NCBI RefSeq assembly: GCF_001905145.1
Contig: NZ_LWLB01000002.1
Location: 4,883 to 68,882, forward strand
Source: Nocardiopsis sp. TSRI0078
Lineage (GTDB): Bacteria > Actinomycetota > Actinomycetes > Streptosporangiales > Streptosporangiaceae
Direction: 5' to 3'
DNA: 64,000 nt
A program made the translations under genes and the position numbers. The notes under the pieces were generated by a model. It did not search any database and was not told the DNA's origin. It was given only the letters and a program-made list of their open reading frames with translations. Shown here piece after piece: positions 37,053 to 45,230 of the stretch; positions within the stretch are counted from its first letter, which is position 1, and every line of letters begins with the position of its first letter.

Positions 37053-37559
37053 ATGTCCCATTCATGGAAGACGCGCGCCGAGACCAGCGCCGACACCGGC
37101 GCAGTCCGCGCCATCAGCCTCGCAGCCTTCGACACCGCCTACGAGGCCGACCTGGTCGAGGCCCTGCGCCGCGACCCGGCCTGGATCGAGGGCCTGTCCC
37201 AACTGGCCGTGGCCGAGGACGGCACGCCCGTGGGGCACGCGCTGCTGACCCGCTGCCACATCGACACCACCCCGGCCCTGTGCCTGGCCCCGTGCGCGGT
37301 GCTGCCCGAATACCAGCGCAGCGGCGCCGGTTCGGCGGCCGTCCGCGCCGCCCTCGCCGAGGCCGGGCGCCGGGGCGAACGCTTCGTCACCGTCCTGGGC
37401 CACCCCGCCTACTACCCGAGGTTCGGCTTCACCCGAGCCTCCGCACACGGCATCGGCCTGGACATCGAAGTCCCTGACGAGGCCCTGATGGCCCTGTCCC
37501 TGGACGGGTCGTCGCTGCCCGGTGGCACCATCCGCTACGCGGCACCGTTCGGCATCTGA
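37053..37559 (+). CDS. GNAT-family N-acetyltransferase
   Basis: 168 residues from ATG 37053. GNAT fold with AVRAISLAAFDTAYEADLVEAL, strand pair VGHALLTRCHID, acetyl-CoA loop LAPCAVLPEYQRSGAGSAAVRAAL (Q/RxxGxG/A as QRSGAG) and VTVLGHPAYYPRFGFTRA, which is the signature of the YhbS-like subgroup. Likely acetylates a small amine; substrate unknown. Sits right outside the transposon's right end, with an upstream leader ORF. Followed by a hairpin terminator. Confidence 0.9.
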   Translation: MSHSWKTRAETSADTGAVRAISLAAFDTAYEADLVEALRRDPAWIEGLSQLAVAEDGTPVGHALLTRCHIDTTPALCLAPCAVLPEYQRSGAGSAAVRAALAEAGRRGERFVTVLGHPAYYPRFGFTRASAHGIGLDIEVPDEALMALSLDGSSLPGGTIRYAAPFGI

Positions 37560-37588
37560 GGAACCGGACCAGGGGGTGTGCGGTTCCT
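37559..37588 (+). terminator. Terminator after GNAT gene
   Basis: AGGAACCG (37559-37566) pairs with CGGTTCCT (37581-37588) over 8 bp, 14-base loop, immediately after the stop codon. Modest stem but well placed. Confidence 0.5.
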
Positions 37589-37974
37589 TCCGTGCACCCC
37601 CGGTCCCCTCCTCTGACCAGGCCGACAGGTCCTGACCGTGCGCATCGGGCCACCGGGGCCGACACGCGGACCCGGCCGAGGGCCTGTGAGCCCTTCCCTT
37701 TCCCCATGGTCGTACCAGGTGGTGGTGCATGCCCCACCGGAAAGGCGCAGCGTGCGTCACCACCGGCACGGCCGGACAACACAAGGTTCCCCATGACTGG
37801 AACATCCCCGCCGTCAGCCCACCGTTTGGTCGACTACGGCTGGACCTAAGACCTCCAGGACGCCTTCGCTCCCCACCGGGCCCAGGGCGCGGTACCGGCT
37901 CGCATCGTGCGGGGCGAATGCGCGTGGGCGCCGGAGTCCGGGTGCGGGCGCGCGGAAGCGGCCCGCGCCTTCTG
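37589..37974. other. Intergenic between convergent genes, no gene seen
   Basis: 386 bases between GNAT (+) and the kinase-like gene (-). Open frames present have atypical, low-complexity translations. Nothing supported. Confidence 0.5.
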
Positions 37975-38835
37975 CTATGTGGCGTGCCCATGGTCGTGGC
38001 CGGTGACCTGCTCGGCGATGGCGCGGCCTTCCCGGGCGATCCACGACTCGGCGCGGGGCATGCGGTCCTTGACGCCCTCCTCCCACAGGCGCCGGAAGAT
38101 CGGGTCTCGGTCGGCGGCGGCGCGGGCCCCGGCGTGGAAGCGGTGGATCGTCCGCGTCGCCAGGGGGACCAGGTCCGCGCGCTGCCGCTCGGTCGCGCCG
38201 TAGGCGTCGACGAAGACGCCGACCCGGTGGGCCGCGTCGAGACCGGCGAAGGCGGGGGCGCGGTCGCGCGGATCCAGCAGCGGAACCCACCAGTAGAGGG
38301 CGTTGACGATCTCGTAGAGGCGGGTGGTGGGCCGTGCCAGGTCGAAGTCGATGAGGGCCGCGGGCAGGCCGTGGCGGAAGACGACGTTGCCGGGGCAGTA
38401 GTCGCGGTGCCCCACGAGCTCGGGTTCCCGTCCGAGGGGGTCCCGGTCGGTGGCGGCGGACCCGGGGATACCGCCCCAGACGGCGTCCGCCGGCGGGATC
38501 CAGCCCTCGGCGGCTTCGTGCAGCCGCCGGATCAGCCGGGCCAGTGCGACCAGGACGTCCTCTCCGGCGGCCTCGGCGGGCAGTGGTTCGCGGGGGACGT
38601 CGCCGGGGACGTGAGTCAGTACTTCGCGGCCCTGTTCGTCGGTGCCGAGTGGGACCGGCGCGGCGGTGAAGCCGGCGCTGTGCAGGTGGGCGAGGTAGGC
38701 CTGGACCGTGGCGGTGAAGGGTCGGACCGGGCGGCGGACGGTGTCGCCCACCCGCACGATGCCCGGAGTGACACCGTCGCCGACCAGGGGTTCGGCGGTC
38801 GGGTCGCCGTGTCCGGTGCGGGAGGAGTCTGTCAT
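37975..38835 (-). CDS. aminoglycoside phosphotransferase (APH) family protein
   Basis: 286 residues from ATG 38835. Kinase-like fold: GIVRVGDTVRRPVRPFTATVQAYLAHL at the start, hinge LTHVPGDVPRE, catalytic loop VGHRDYCPGNVVF (canonical HxDxxxxN) and metal motif ALIDFDLARPTTRLYEI. The intact motifs suggest an active kinase for a small molecule. Families of this type are abundant in soil actinobacteria and most have no known drug substrate. Single gene; upstream region to 39077 has no gene. Confidence 0.88.
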   Translation of the reverse strand: MTDSSRTGHGDPTAEPLVGDGVTPGIVRVGDTVRRPVRPFTATVQAYLAHLHSAGFTAAPVPLGTDEQGREVLTHVPGDVPREPLPAEAAGEDVLVALARLIRRLHEAAEGWIPPADAVWGGIPGSAATDRDPLGREPELVGHRDYCPGNVVFRHGLPAALIDFDLARPTTRLYEIVNALYWWVPLLDPRDRAPAFAGLDAAHRVGVFVDAYGATERQRADLVPLATRTIHRFHAGARAAADRDPIFRRLWEEGVKDRMPRAESWIAREGRAIAEQVTGHDHGHAT

Positions 38836-39077
38836 GGGGATCTCTCCGGTCGGCTGAGGGGAGCACGGGGTGGCCGCTCGGCCCGCCCACGGTGTGCGGA
38901 AGGGGCGGGGGAGACCCGCCTCAGTGCCCCACGCTATGCCTTGCGGCCGTTCGAGGGCGTGCCCGCACGGGCCGGGTCGCGGCCGGGCGCGGACCCCCGC
39001 CCGCGACCGGCGGCACCCGGACCGGTCTCCTCACCGCCGGGAGCCGGGTCCATGGGTGCCGCCGAGAACGGGCGGTG

Positions 39078-39680
39078 TCACCTCACGCGTCGTGCTCGCA
39101 GGACGGTGTCGTGGGTGTGGTGCGTGCCCGCGGGGGCGGGAGCGGTCCGTGGACGGGTCTCCTCGACCAGGACCGTCCAGTCGTCATCGAGGAGTTCGGC
39201 GATCTCGGCGGGCTGGTAGTAGTCGTGCGGGTCGAGGTCGCCTTCGCCGCGTGGCGGCAGGTCGGCGAGGTCGTGGCCGACGACGAGGAGGGTGCCGCCG
39301 GGCGCCACGGCGGCCAGCAGGCCGCGTAGCGCGGTGTGGGTCGGCTGGCGTGGGAGCGGGAAGTACTGAACGGTCACCAGGTCGAACGCGCCGGCCGGCG
39401 GTGGCACGGTGGTCAGGTCGGCGCGTGTCCACGCCACGCGGCCGTCGACGTCCGCGCCCGTGGCGGCGGCGCGCTGCAGGGCGATCCGGGAGATGTCGAC
39501 CGCGGTGACCAGCCAGCCGCGCCGGGCCAGCCAGAGCGCGTCGGAGCCCTCGCCGCATCCCACGTCGAGTGCCTGTCCCGGCGGTAGGTCGGTGACCTCG
39601 GTGACGAGCACTCCGTTGGGGGAGCCGCTGAAGAGCTGGTCGCGGCTGCCGTATCTGTCGTCCCAGAACTGTGCGTCCAT
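39078..39680 (-). CDS. class I SAM-dependent methyltransferase
   Basis: 200 residues from ATG 39680. Starts MDAQFWDDRYGSRDQLFSG, then motif I ALDVGCGEGSDALWLAR, post-I VTAVDISRIALQRA, motif II VAWTRADL, FDLVTVQYFPL and GTLLVVGHDL. Close in layout to the TPMT/tellurite-resistance-like small methyltransferases. Substrate not predictable. It is divergent from the broken XRE/cupin gene; in other genomes such pairs are common, with the regulator controlling the methyltransferase (inference). Confidence 0.9.
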   Translation of the reverse strand: MDAQFWDDRYGSRDQLFSGSPNGVLVTEVTDLPPGQALDVGCGEGSDALWLARRGWLVTAVDISRIALQRAAATGADVDGRVAWTRADLTTVPPPAGAFDLVTVQYFPLPRQPTHTALRGLLAAVAPGGTLLVVGHDLADLPPRGEGDLDPHDYYQPAEIAELLDDDWTVLVEETRPRTAPAPAGTHHTHDTVLRARRVR

Positions 39681-39964
39681 TGTCCTTACCTCGGTGGTGG
39701 TGTCCGGTGTGGTCAGAGGCCGTGGCGCCGGTGGCCGGTGATCTGCTCGCAAAGGCGTGCCTCCGCTCGTGCGGAGAAGGGGTCGTGCCGGGTCTGTGCC
39801 TTGGGCGTGTGCGCTGACGGCGCGTTGCGGGGCTGGCCGCCGTCGGTCACCGCGTCGTATCGGTCGCTGTGTCGGGTCATCGTGCGCGCCTTCGGCACCA
39901 ATCTGCCCCCGCCGACGGCTGCTCGACAAAGTTCTTTGCGGGAACAGCAAAAAAGTGGGCATGG

Positions 39965-40290
39965 TCGGTGTAGGAGCGACGAGGACGGGTTCGGTGCCGT
40001 GCTCAGCGCGGTCGGTCCGCGGCTTCGCGAGTTGCGCCGTCGCGGTGGGGCCACCCTGGCCGTGCTGGCGGAGGCCACCGGGATCGCGGTCAGTACCCTC
40101 TCCCGTCTGGAGTCGGGCCACCGTAAGCCGGGCCTGGAGCTGCTGCTTCCTCTGGCGAGGGCCTAGCAGGTACCGCTCGTCGGCGCCCCGGCCGACGGTG
40201 GCCCACGGGTGCACCCCCGGCCACGCACCCACAGCGGCATGACCGTCATCCCGCTGACTCGCAGGCCCGGTGGGCTGCAGGCCTTCAAGC
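39965..40290 (+). pseudogene. Dead XRE/cupin regulator (paralogue of the gene at 43620)
   Basis: In one frame: GAVLSAVGPRLRELRRRGGA then TLAVLAEATGIAVSTLSRLESGHRKPG and LELLLPLARA, followed by TAG (40164-40166), then VPLVGAPADGGPRVHPRP and MTVIPLTRRPGGLQAFK, matching residues 13 to about 105 of the intact regulator at 43620. After about 40290 similarity ends abruptly and the cupin domain is missing. A TTTGC-N7-GCAAA dyad upstream may be its former operator. Inactivated by both a stop and truncation. Confidence 0.8.
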
Positions 40291-40337
40291 AAAGGTCCGC
40301 GCGTTTCGCGCCGCATCCTCGGCCTTGGCCTGGGGCC

Positions 40338-40359
40338 GTGGTGATCCTCCTCGATCCCC
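40338..40359 (-). repeat. Possible solo Tn3-type end fragment
   Basis: The 22 bases starting GTGGTGATCCTCCTCGAT match the outer 22 bases of the right transposon end (GTAGTAATCC...) at 19 positions and in the same orientation. The inner part of the repeat does not match. It lies just after the truncation point of the dead XRE/cupin gene, so it may be the scar of an older element; chance is not excluded. Confidence 0.35.
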
Positions 40360-40432
40360 GGCACGCCGTAGGATGTCGGCGTTCCCAGAGATTTCGGCAA
40401 GCGGCGGAGGACCCGGTGAGGCGGATCCCGGT

Positions 40433-41200
40433 ATGACGACCCATGACGCCGGCGCGACCGTGCTCTGGCGGGACCCTGAGCGCGAACGGCTCGTCGGCGA
40501 GTTGGCCGTGCTGGCGGAGGAACTGGCCGACCTGCGCTTGGAACTGGCCGCCGCCAAGTCCCGTCTGGAAGCCTTCACCCATTTCCACGACCGGATCATG
40601 GCGCCCCTCTACGCGGAGCTGGACGAGATCGAGGCGTGCATCGCCGCGCTACGGGTGCGGCACGAGGACGGACCGGAGGCCAGGCGCGACGCCGAGGCGG
40701 CCCGGGAGCGGGCACGGGAATCGGCCTGGGCGGCGCAGGCGGCAGAGGCCGAACCCGAGGAGGACGGTGAGCGGCCGCGTCCCCAGATCACCACCGAGAC
40801 GCGTCGGCTGTTCCGCGACCTGATCCGGCGATGCCATCCCGATCTCGCCGAGGACGAGGCCGACCGCGCGCGGCGCGAGGAGTTCACGCAGCTCGTCAAC
40901 GAGGCCTACGCACGCGGTGACGCGCAACGGCTGGCGGAGCTGAGCCGGGGGTGGCGCAGCGGCGACGCCGCGGCCGTCCGCCGAAGCGGTCTGGACGAAC
41001 CCCGCACCGCTGTTGCGGATCTGGCCGACCAGGTGGAGAGGGCCCGAGCGGAGCTGGAGCACCTCACCACCACGGGAATGGGTGAGATCCTGTTCCACGA
41101 ACGGGACCCGGAGGCGGTCGTCCACCGCCTCGCCCAAAGGGTCCGCACCCGGATCGCGCGGCAACAGCGGGTCCTGTCAGAGATGAGGCGCAGTCGATGA
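40433..41200 (+). CDS. J-domain (DnaJ-like) protein
   Basis: 255 residues from ATG 40433. The N-terminal half is a long charged coiled coil (ERERLVGELAVLAEELADLR and LELAAAKSRLEAFTHFHDR; PEARRDAEAARERARESAWA). The central part TRRLFRDLIRRCHPDLAEDEADRARREEFTQLVNEAYARGD carries the HPD tripeptide and helices II-III of a J-domain. A second coiled coil follows (VADLADQVERARAELEHL). Expected to stimulate DnaK ATPase, perhaps on a specific client. Stop overlaps the next gene's start (ATGA). Confidence 0.75.
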   Translation: MTTHDAGATVLWRDPERERLVGELAVLAEELADLRLELAAAKSRLEAFTHFHDRIMAPLYAELDEIEACIAALRVRHEDGPEARRDAEAARERARESAWAAQAAEAEPEEDGERPRPQITTETRRLFRDLIRRCHPDLAEDEADRARREEFTQLVNEAYARGDAQRLAELSRGWRSGDAAAVRRSGLDEPRTAVADLADQVERARAELEHLTTTGMGEILFHERDPEAVVHRLAQRVRTRIARQQRVLSEMRRSR

Positions 41201-41628
41201 CCGACCGACTTCCCGTTCCCCGTCCGAGCGGCGAGCCCGCCGCGCGCAGGTACCTGGCCGAGCGCACCCGGGACCTGCTGCGGGAGGAGCCGCCGCGTAC
41301 CGAGCCGGGCGTGCCCGCTCCGGGTTCGCGTTTCCTGGTGTCGGCCGACCTGGGTCATCTGGACCGGGGTCAGGTCCTGTCCATGGTGCGTGAGTTCCTC
41401 CCGCGGGCCGTGGCGGCCGGAGAGCACGCGTGCGAGGACGAGGGGTTCCGCTACGAGGTCCATCCCAACCCGTCCACGGACGTGGTGCCCTATGCCTGGA
41501 ACATCCTGCTCATCCCCCTCACCCCGCAGGACGCCCCCGCAGGGTTCCGGCGCGCCGTTGCTCTGTACGAGTGGTTCGAGGAGCGGGGGTTCGCGGCTTC
41601 TCCCGCCATGGACCGCGAAGCTCCCTAG
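41197..41628 (+). CDS. Hypothetical protein coupled to J-domain gene
   Basis: 143 residues from ATG 41197, overlapping the preceding stop by ATGA. Sequence features: RPSGEPAARRYLAERTRDLL, FLVSADLGHLDRGQVLSM, YEVHPNPSTDVVPYAWNILLIPLTP and LYEWFEERGFA. Soluble, alpha/beta character, no recognised domain. Translational coupling implies it works with the J-domain protein. Followed by copy B of the inverted repeat. Confidence 0.7.
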   Translation: MTDRLPVPRPSGEPAARRYLAERTRDLLREEPPRTEPGVPAPGSRFLVSADLGHLDRGQVLSMVREFLPRAVAAGEHACEDEGFRYEVHPNPSTDVVPYAWNILLIPLTPQDAPAGFRRAVALYEWFEERGFAASPAMDREAP

Positions 41629-41680
41629 ACGAGGGGGGTCGGTAAGGAACGTGCCACCAGGGGCCAGGTAAGGGACCGGC

Positions 41681-41926
41681 CGATGTTTGCCCGCGGTGAA
41701 GCGGGTAGGCAGGCGGGTGCGTACCTGCGCGCCCCGTGGGCCACGGGGGGCGGCCTCCACGGCCGTGTGGCTCCGGGAGGATACGGCGCGGGTGCGGGGG
41801 TCGGGCGCCGACGGGGGGTTGAGCGCGCGGCCCGCGCCGGACCGCCGGTATCGGGGGATCCGCGAGGTCCGGCGAGATGCGAGAGCCCCCGCGCGACCAA
41901 GCCTCGCGCGGGGGCTCTGCTCATGC
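41681..41926 (-). repeat. Inverted-repeat copy B (246 bp)
   Basis: Near-identical reverse-complement copy of 29085-29329, 12.4 kb away. Here it lies about 50 bases after a + strand gene. Contains several self-complementary segments (CCCCGT/ACGGGG, GTCGG/CCGAC, CCGGAC/GTCCGG) and ends in a 15-bp hairpin (41882-41918). Confidence 0.9.
41882..41918 (+). terminator. Strong hairpin in repeat copy B
   Basis: AGAGCCCCCGCGCGA (41882-41896) and TCGCGCGGGGGCTCT (41904-41918): perfect 15-bp stem, loop CCAAGCC. It would terminate transcripts from the J-domain operon and of any RNA encoded by the repeat. Confidence 0.7.
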
Positions 41927-41997
41927 GGGGGTTGGGGCTTGTTGCCGGGCCTGAGGAGGAGCGCTTCAGGGCCCGGCGGTGACCCCCTGACCGGACA

Positions 41998-42030
41998 CCG
42001 GGCGGGGTCACGCGCTGGAACCCCGCCCGG
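41998..42030 (+). terminator. Second terminator hairpin
   Basis: CCGGGCGGGGT (41998-42008) pairs with ACCCCGCCCGG (42020-42030), 11-bp stem, followed by CTCTTT. Directional for + strand; may also close the small - strand gene. Confidence 0.65.
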
Positions 42031-42099
42031 CTCTTTCCGGCGGCGGACGTGGCGCGGGGCCGACCTGGTGCGGCCCCGGGGACATCGACCGCCATGCGC

Positions 42100-42219
42100 C
42101 TACGCCAGCAGCTCGATGACCTGCACGATGACGTCGACGGGAGCGTCGAGGGCGCCGCCCGCCTCGGCTGAGGCGGGTGCGGCGGTGGCGGACAGGGCAA
42201 TGATGGACAGGCGCCTCAT
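42100..42219 (-). CDS. Small secreted or membrane peptide (39 residues)
   Basis: ATG 42219 with GAGGAGG four bases upstream, stop TAG at 42102-42100. Begins MRRLSIIALSATAAPASAEA, a twin-Arg-plus-hydrophobic stretch like a short signal peptide with an Ala-x-Ala end, followed by GGALDAPVDVIVQVIELLA, an amphipathic hydrophobic tail. Upstream are two 20-bp direct repeats that look like activator sites. No family recognised. Confidence 0.5.
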   Translation of the reverse strand: MRRLSIIALSATAAPASAEAGGALDAPVDVIVQVIELLA

Positions 42220-42257
42220 GGGTCCTCCTCGGGTGTCCTACGGAAAGCGTCGCAAAT

Positions 42258-42308
42258 GTAACTCTCCGTATTCAATGAGGGGAAACCCGTAACCCTCCGT
42301 ATGGAATG
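42258..42308. promoter_or_regulatory. Tandem 20-bp direct repeats upstream of small peptide gene
   Basis: GTAACTCTCCGTATTCAATG (42258-42277) and GTAACCCTCCGTATGGAATG (42289-42308) match at 17 of 20 positions, 31 bases apart, i.e. about three helical turns, on the same face of the DNA. A binding site for a dimeric activator or sigma factor is plausible. Confidence 0.5.
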
Positions 42309-42518
42309 TCCGGTGTACTCCCGGCCGGGGGTGGCCGTCCCCACCGGACGGTCGGCCCCGGAGCAGGCGTACCGGGATGGCGGCGGAGACGTCCTACCTG
42401 CACTGTGTCCGGTGTTGCGGTGTGCCCGCCCACCGGGGTGCCGCCGCGGCTTCGTCGAGGCCGTGCGCGCTCTGTACCTTGAGGCGGACGCACCGCGCTG
42501 ACAGCGGTGCCGGGGTCC

Positions 42519-43382
42519 TCAGGTCGCGGACCGCACGGCGTGCAGGGCCTCCGCGTGCAGGCGGGTGTTGCCGAACAGCGCGGCTCCGGTGTCGAACCGG
42601 TCCCCACCGGCGAGGTCGCTGAAGGAGCCGCCCGCCTCACGGACGATCGGCACGAGGGCGGCCACGTCCCAGGGGCCCGCGCCCACCAGCAGGAAGGCGT
42701 CCAGTCGGCCCGTGGCCACGAGCAGCCCGCCGTGGCAGGTGCCGGAACCGGTCGAGGGTTTGGCAGGTGTGGCCTCCGCGTGCCCGTGACCGGTCCAGTC
42801 GCATGCGGGGACCACGCGCCCTGAGCGGTCGGCGAGTGCGGCGGCCGCCCGGCGGGCGTGGTCGGTGATGCGCTGCGGGGGCGGCCAGATCCCGACCGAG
42901 GCGCGCTCCAGACGGGCCGTGGCCGTGACGCTCAGGGCGCGGGCGGACCCACCGGGCCGTGGCGGCCACGGTTCGACCGCCGTCCACGCGCCCTCGCCCG
43001 GCATCGCCCACCAGCGCCGGCCCAGGGCCGGGGCGATGACCAGGCCCAGACGGACGCGGTGGTCGTGCGTGAGGGCGATCAGCGTTCCCCATTCCGGTTC
43101 GCCGGCGAGGAAGCTCCGGGTGCCGTCGACCGCGTCGACGATCCACCGGCGCGGGCCGCTTCCCCTGTCGCCGAACTCCTCGCCGGTGAAGGCGTCGCGC
43201 GGACGCTCGTGGGCGATCAGCGCACGCAGTTCCCGCTCGATGCGGCGGTCGGTCGGGGTGACGGGGCTGCCGTCGCTCTTCCTCTCGGCTTCGTGGCCGC
43301 CCGCGGCGAGGTCGCTCATCGCGATCCGTCCGGCGAGGTCGGCCATCCGGTGTGCGAGGTCCAGGTCTTCGTCGTCGCCCAT
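42519..43382 (-). CDS. inositol-monophosphatase family phosphatase (HisN-like)
   Basis: 287 residues from ATG 43382. IMPase fold with the metal-binding motifs TGEEFGD (Glu), WIVDAVDGTRSFLAG (the DPIDGT motif as DAVDGT) and AGPWDVAALVPIVREAGG (WDxA with catalytic Asp). SDGSPVTPTDRRIER is the usual K-D-x-S-P-V-T-D start of histidinol-phosphate phosphatase HisN and CysQ-like enzymes. Mg-dependent hydrolysis of a sugar or histidinol phosphate is expected; histidinol phosphatase is the best guess. Divergent from the XRE/cupin regulator. Confidence 0.88.
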   Translation of the reverse strand: MGDDEDLDLAHRMADLAGRIAMSDLAAGGHEAERKSDGSPVTPTDRRIERELRALIAHERPRDAFTGEEFGDRGSGPRRWIVDAVDGTRSFLAGEPEWGTLIALTHDHRVRLGLVIAPALGRRWWAMPGEGAWTAVEPWPPRPGGSARALSVTATARLERASVGIWPPPQRITDHARRAAAALADRSGRVVPACDWTGHGHAEATPAKPSTGSGTCHGGLLVATGRLDAFLLVGAGPWDVAALVPIVREAGGSFSDLAGGDRFDTGAALFGNTRLHAEALHAVRSAT

Positions 43383-43595
43383 CCGTTCCCTTCGTCGCCT
43401 CAGCGGTGCCGTGCCCACAGGCCATCGTGTCAGCAGGGCGGAGACCGGGTACGTGGACTGGTTAGGCCGTCGGTGCCCGCGGGCCCGGTCGGGACCGGGG
43501 CGTGGTGTGCTCCGTGGTCGGGGTGCCGGCATGGTCGGGTACCGCGGTGCCCTCACGGCAAGCGTGTGAGCCCGCCCTCGTTCGGGCAATCCGCG

Positions 43596-43610
43596 TTGCC
43601 GCCATGGCAA
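43596..43610. promoter_or_regulatory. Operator TTGCC-N5-GGCAA before XRE/cupin gene
   Basis: Perfect palindrome, arms 43596-43600 and 43606-43610, ten bases ahead of the start codon. A site of this kind and position is expected for autoregulation by the XRE/cupin protein; the dead paralogue has a related TTTGC...GCAAA dyad. Confidence 0.6.
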
Positions 43611-43619
43611 GGTGGTGTC

Positions 43620-44234
43620 ATGGACCATGATCCCGGCCACGACCTCGACCGCACGCTCGGAGCGGTGGGGCACCGCCTGCGCGCACTGCGCCAGCAACGG
43701 GAGATCACGCTGGCCGAGCTGTCGGAGGCCACCGGCGTCTCGGTGAGCACCCTGTCCCGGTTGGAGTCCGGTGCCCGTAGGCCGACCCTGGAACTCCTGC
43801 TTCCTCTGGCCAGGGTCCACGGGGTCACCCTCGACGAGCTCGTCGACGCCCCGCCCACCGGGGATCCGCGCATCCACCTGCGCCCGGTCACCATGCACGG
43901 CATGACCATGCTGCCCCTGACCCGCCGGGCCGGCGGTATCCAGGCGTACAAGCTGGTGATCCCGGCCGACGGCCGTCGGGAACCCGATCCGCAGACCCAT
44001 GAGGGCTACGAGTGGCTCTACGTCCTCAACGGGCGGCTGCGGGTCGTGCTCGGCGAACACGACCTGGTGCTCTCACCCGGTGAGGCCGCCGAGTTCGACA
44101 CCCGTGTGCCGCACTGGTTCGGTGCCGCCGGCACCGGGCCGGTCGAGTTCCTCAGTCTGTTCGGCAGACAGGGCGAACGCGCGCACCTTCGTGCCCGTCC
44201 CAGGGGCGCGCGTCCTCCCGAACAGTCCGACTAG
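43620..44234 (+). CDS. XRE-family regulator with cupin sensor domain
   Basis: 204 residues from ATG 43620. HTH_3: LGAVGHRLRALRQQREITLAELSEATGVSVSTLSRLESGARRPTLELLLPLARVHGVTLDELV (about residues 12-74). C-terminal cupin_2 beta-barrel: HEGYEWLYVLNGRLRVVLGEHDLVLSPGEAAEFDTRVPHWFG (about 130-172) with the metal-binding His pattern partly present. Such proteins repress metabolic or transporter genes in response to small ligands. A truncated paralogue lies 3.4 kb upstream. The following methyltransferase on the same strand may be under its control. Confidence 0.92.
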   Translation: MDHDPGHDLDRTLGAVGHRLRALRQQREITLAELSEATGVSVSTLSRLESGARRPTLELLLPLARVHGVTLDELVDAPPTGDPRIHLRPVTMHGMTMLPLTRRAGGIQAYKLVIPADGRREPDPQTHEGYEWLYVLNGRLRVVLGEHDLVLSPGEAAEFDTRVPHWFGAAGTGPVEFLSLFGRQGERAHLRARPRGARPPEQSD

Positions 44235-44390
44235 CGTGTGTCCGCCCGCGCAGACGACTCGTTGTCCTGGCCGTTCTCGGAGGGGGGACCTGACGGGTCC
44301 GGGCCGGCCCCTCCACAGGCCCGGCGGCGTGAGCGTGGTGAGGCGAGACCGGGTTGCGCTCGGGAGGAGGATCGGCTTGGGTTCGTACTC

Positions 44391-45155
44391 GTGACTGCTG
44401 TGAATGATCTCCTGCGCCCGGACCGCTATCCGCGCTCCTCCCGCTATGACCCCGCCTGGTTGCTCGACCTTGACATGGGGCCGAACCCGTTGTGGTTGCT
44501 GGAGGATCTCGCCCGTGACCTCGGTCTGCGCCCGGGGATGCGGGTTCTCGACCTCGGCTCCGGCAAGGGAGCCACGTCGGTGTTCCTGGCCCGCGAGTAC
44601 GGTGCCCGGGTCGTCGCGGCCGACTGGTGGATCGCCCCTGAGGACGCTGCGGCCGTCTTCGCCGAAGCGGGTGTCGGCGGCCAGGTGGAGGCCGTGCGAG
44701 CCGAGGCGCACGCCTTGCCGTTCGAGGAGGAGGGCTTCGACGCCATCGTGAGCGTCGACGCGTTCGAGTACTTCGGTACGGCGGACAACTACCTGCCCTA
44801 CCTGGTGCGGTTCCTTCGCCCCGGCGGGCAGCTGGCCGTGGCCACTCCCGCCATGACACGGGAGGTCCGGGAGCTCGGGGCCATCCCGCCCCACATCAAG
44901 AAGGTGGTCGGCTGGGAGGCGATGGCCTGGCACACGGCGGAGTGGTGGCGCTTCCAGTGGGAGACCACCGAACTGGTGGAGGTCACGTCCGCGCGGCTGC
45001 AGCAGGACGCCTGGCGGGACTGGCTGCTGTGGGCCCGGGCATGCGCCGAGCACCAGCCGGACGGCCGGAGCGCACACCGGCCCGTCATCGACATGCTCAC
45101 CACGGACGGCGGGGAGTTCCTCTCCTTCGCTCTGGTGACCGCGCGCAGGAACTGA
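44391..45155 (+). CDS. class I SAM-dependent methyltransferase
   Basis: 254 residues from GTG 44391 (GTG 44400 possible). Motif I MRVLDLGSGKGATSVFLAREYG, post-I VVAADWWIAPEDAA, motif II AHALPFEEEGFDAIVSVDAFEYFGT, motif III LRPGGQLAVATPAM. The conserved opening DRYPRSSRYDPAWLLDLDMGPNPLWLLEDL suggests a specific actinobacterial family acting on a small molecule. Follows the XRE/cupin gene after 156 bases with its own GGAGGAGG some 20 bases upstream. Confidence 0.88.
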   Translation: MTAVNDLLRPDRYPRSSRYDPAWLLDLDMGPNPLWLLEDLARDLGLRPGMRVLDLGSGKGATSVFLAREYGARVVAADWWIAPEDAAAVFAEAGVGGQVEAVRAEAHALPFEEEGFDAIVSVDAFEYFGTADNYLPYLVRFLRPGGQLAVATPAMTREVRELGAIPPHIKKVVGWEAMAWHTAEWWRFQWETTELVEVTSARLQQDAWRDWLLWARACAEHQPDGRSAHRPVIDMLTTDGGEFLSFALVTARRN

Positions 45156-45230
45156 GCAGGTCACTTCGCCGGTGGTTCTGCCAGCGCTCGTGCTCGGAGG
45201 AGGCAGAACCTGGGGAAGCGGGGCGGGACT

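Noticed and set aside
41683..42292. + strand frames across repeat copy B
   Set aside because: Frames diverge from copy A after the C-run indel and run through the terminator hairpin; typical spurious ORFs.
42377..42622. Short Cys-containing frame (SYLHCVRCCG...)
   Set aside because: The CxxCC pattern looks like a small zinc ribbon, but there is no clear ribosome site or family and it overlaps the IMPase gene end.
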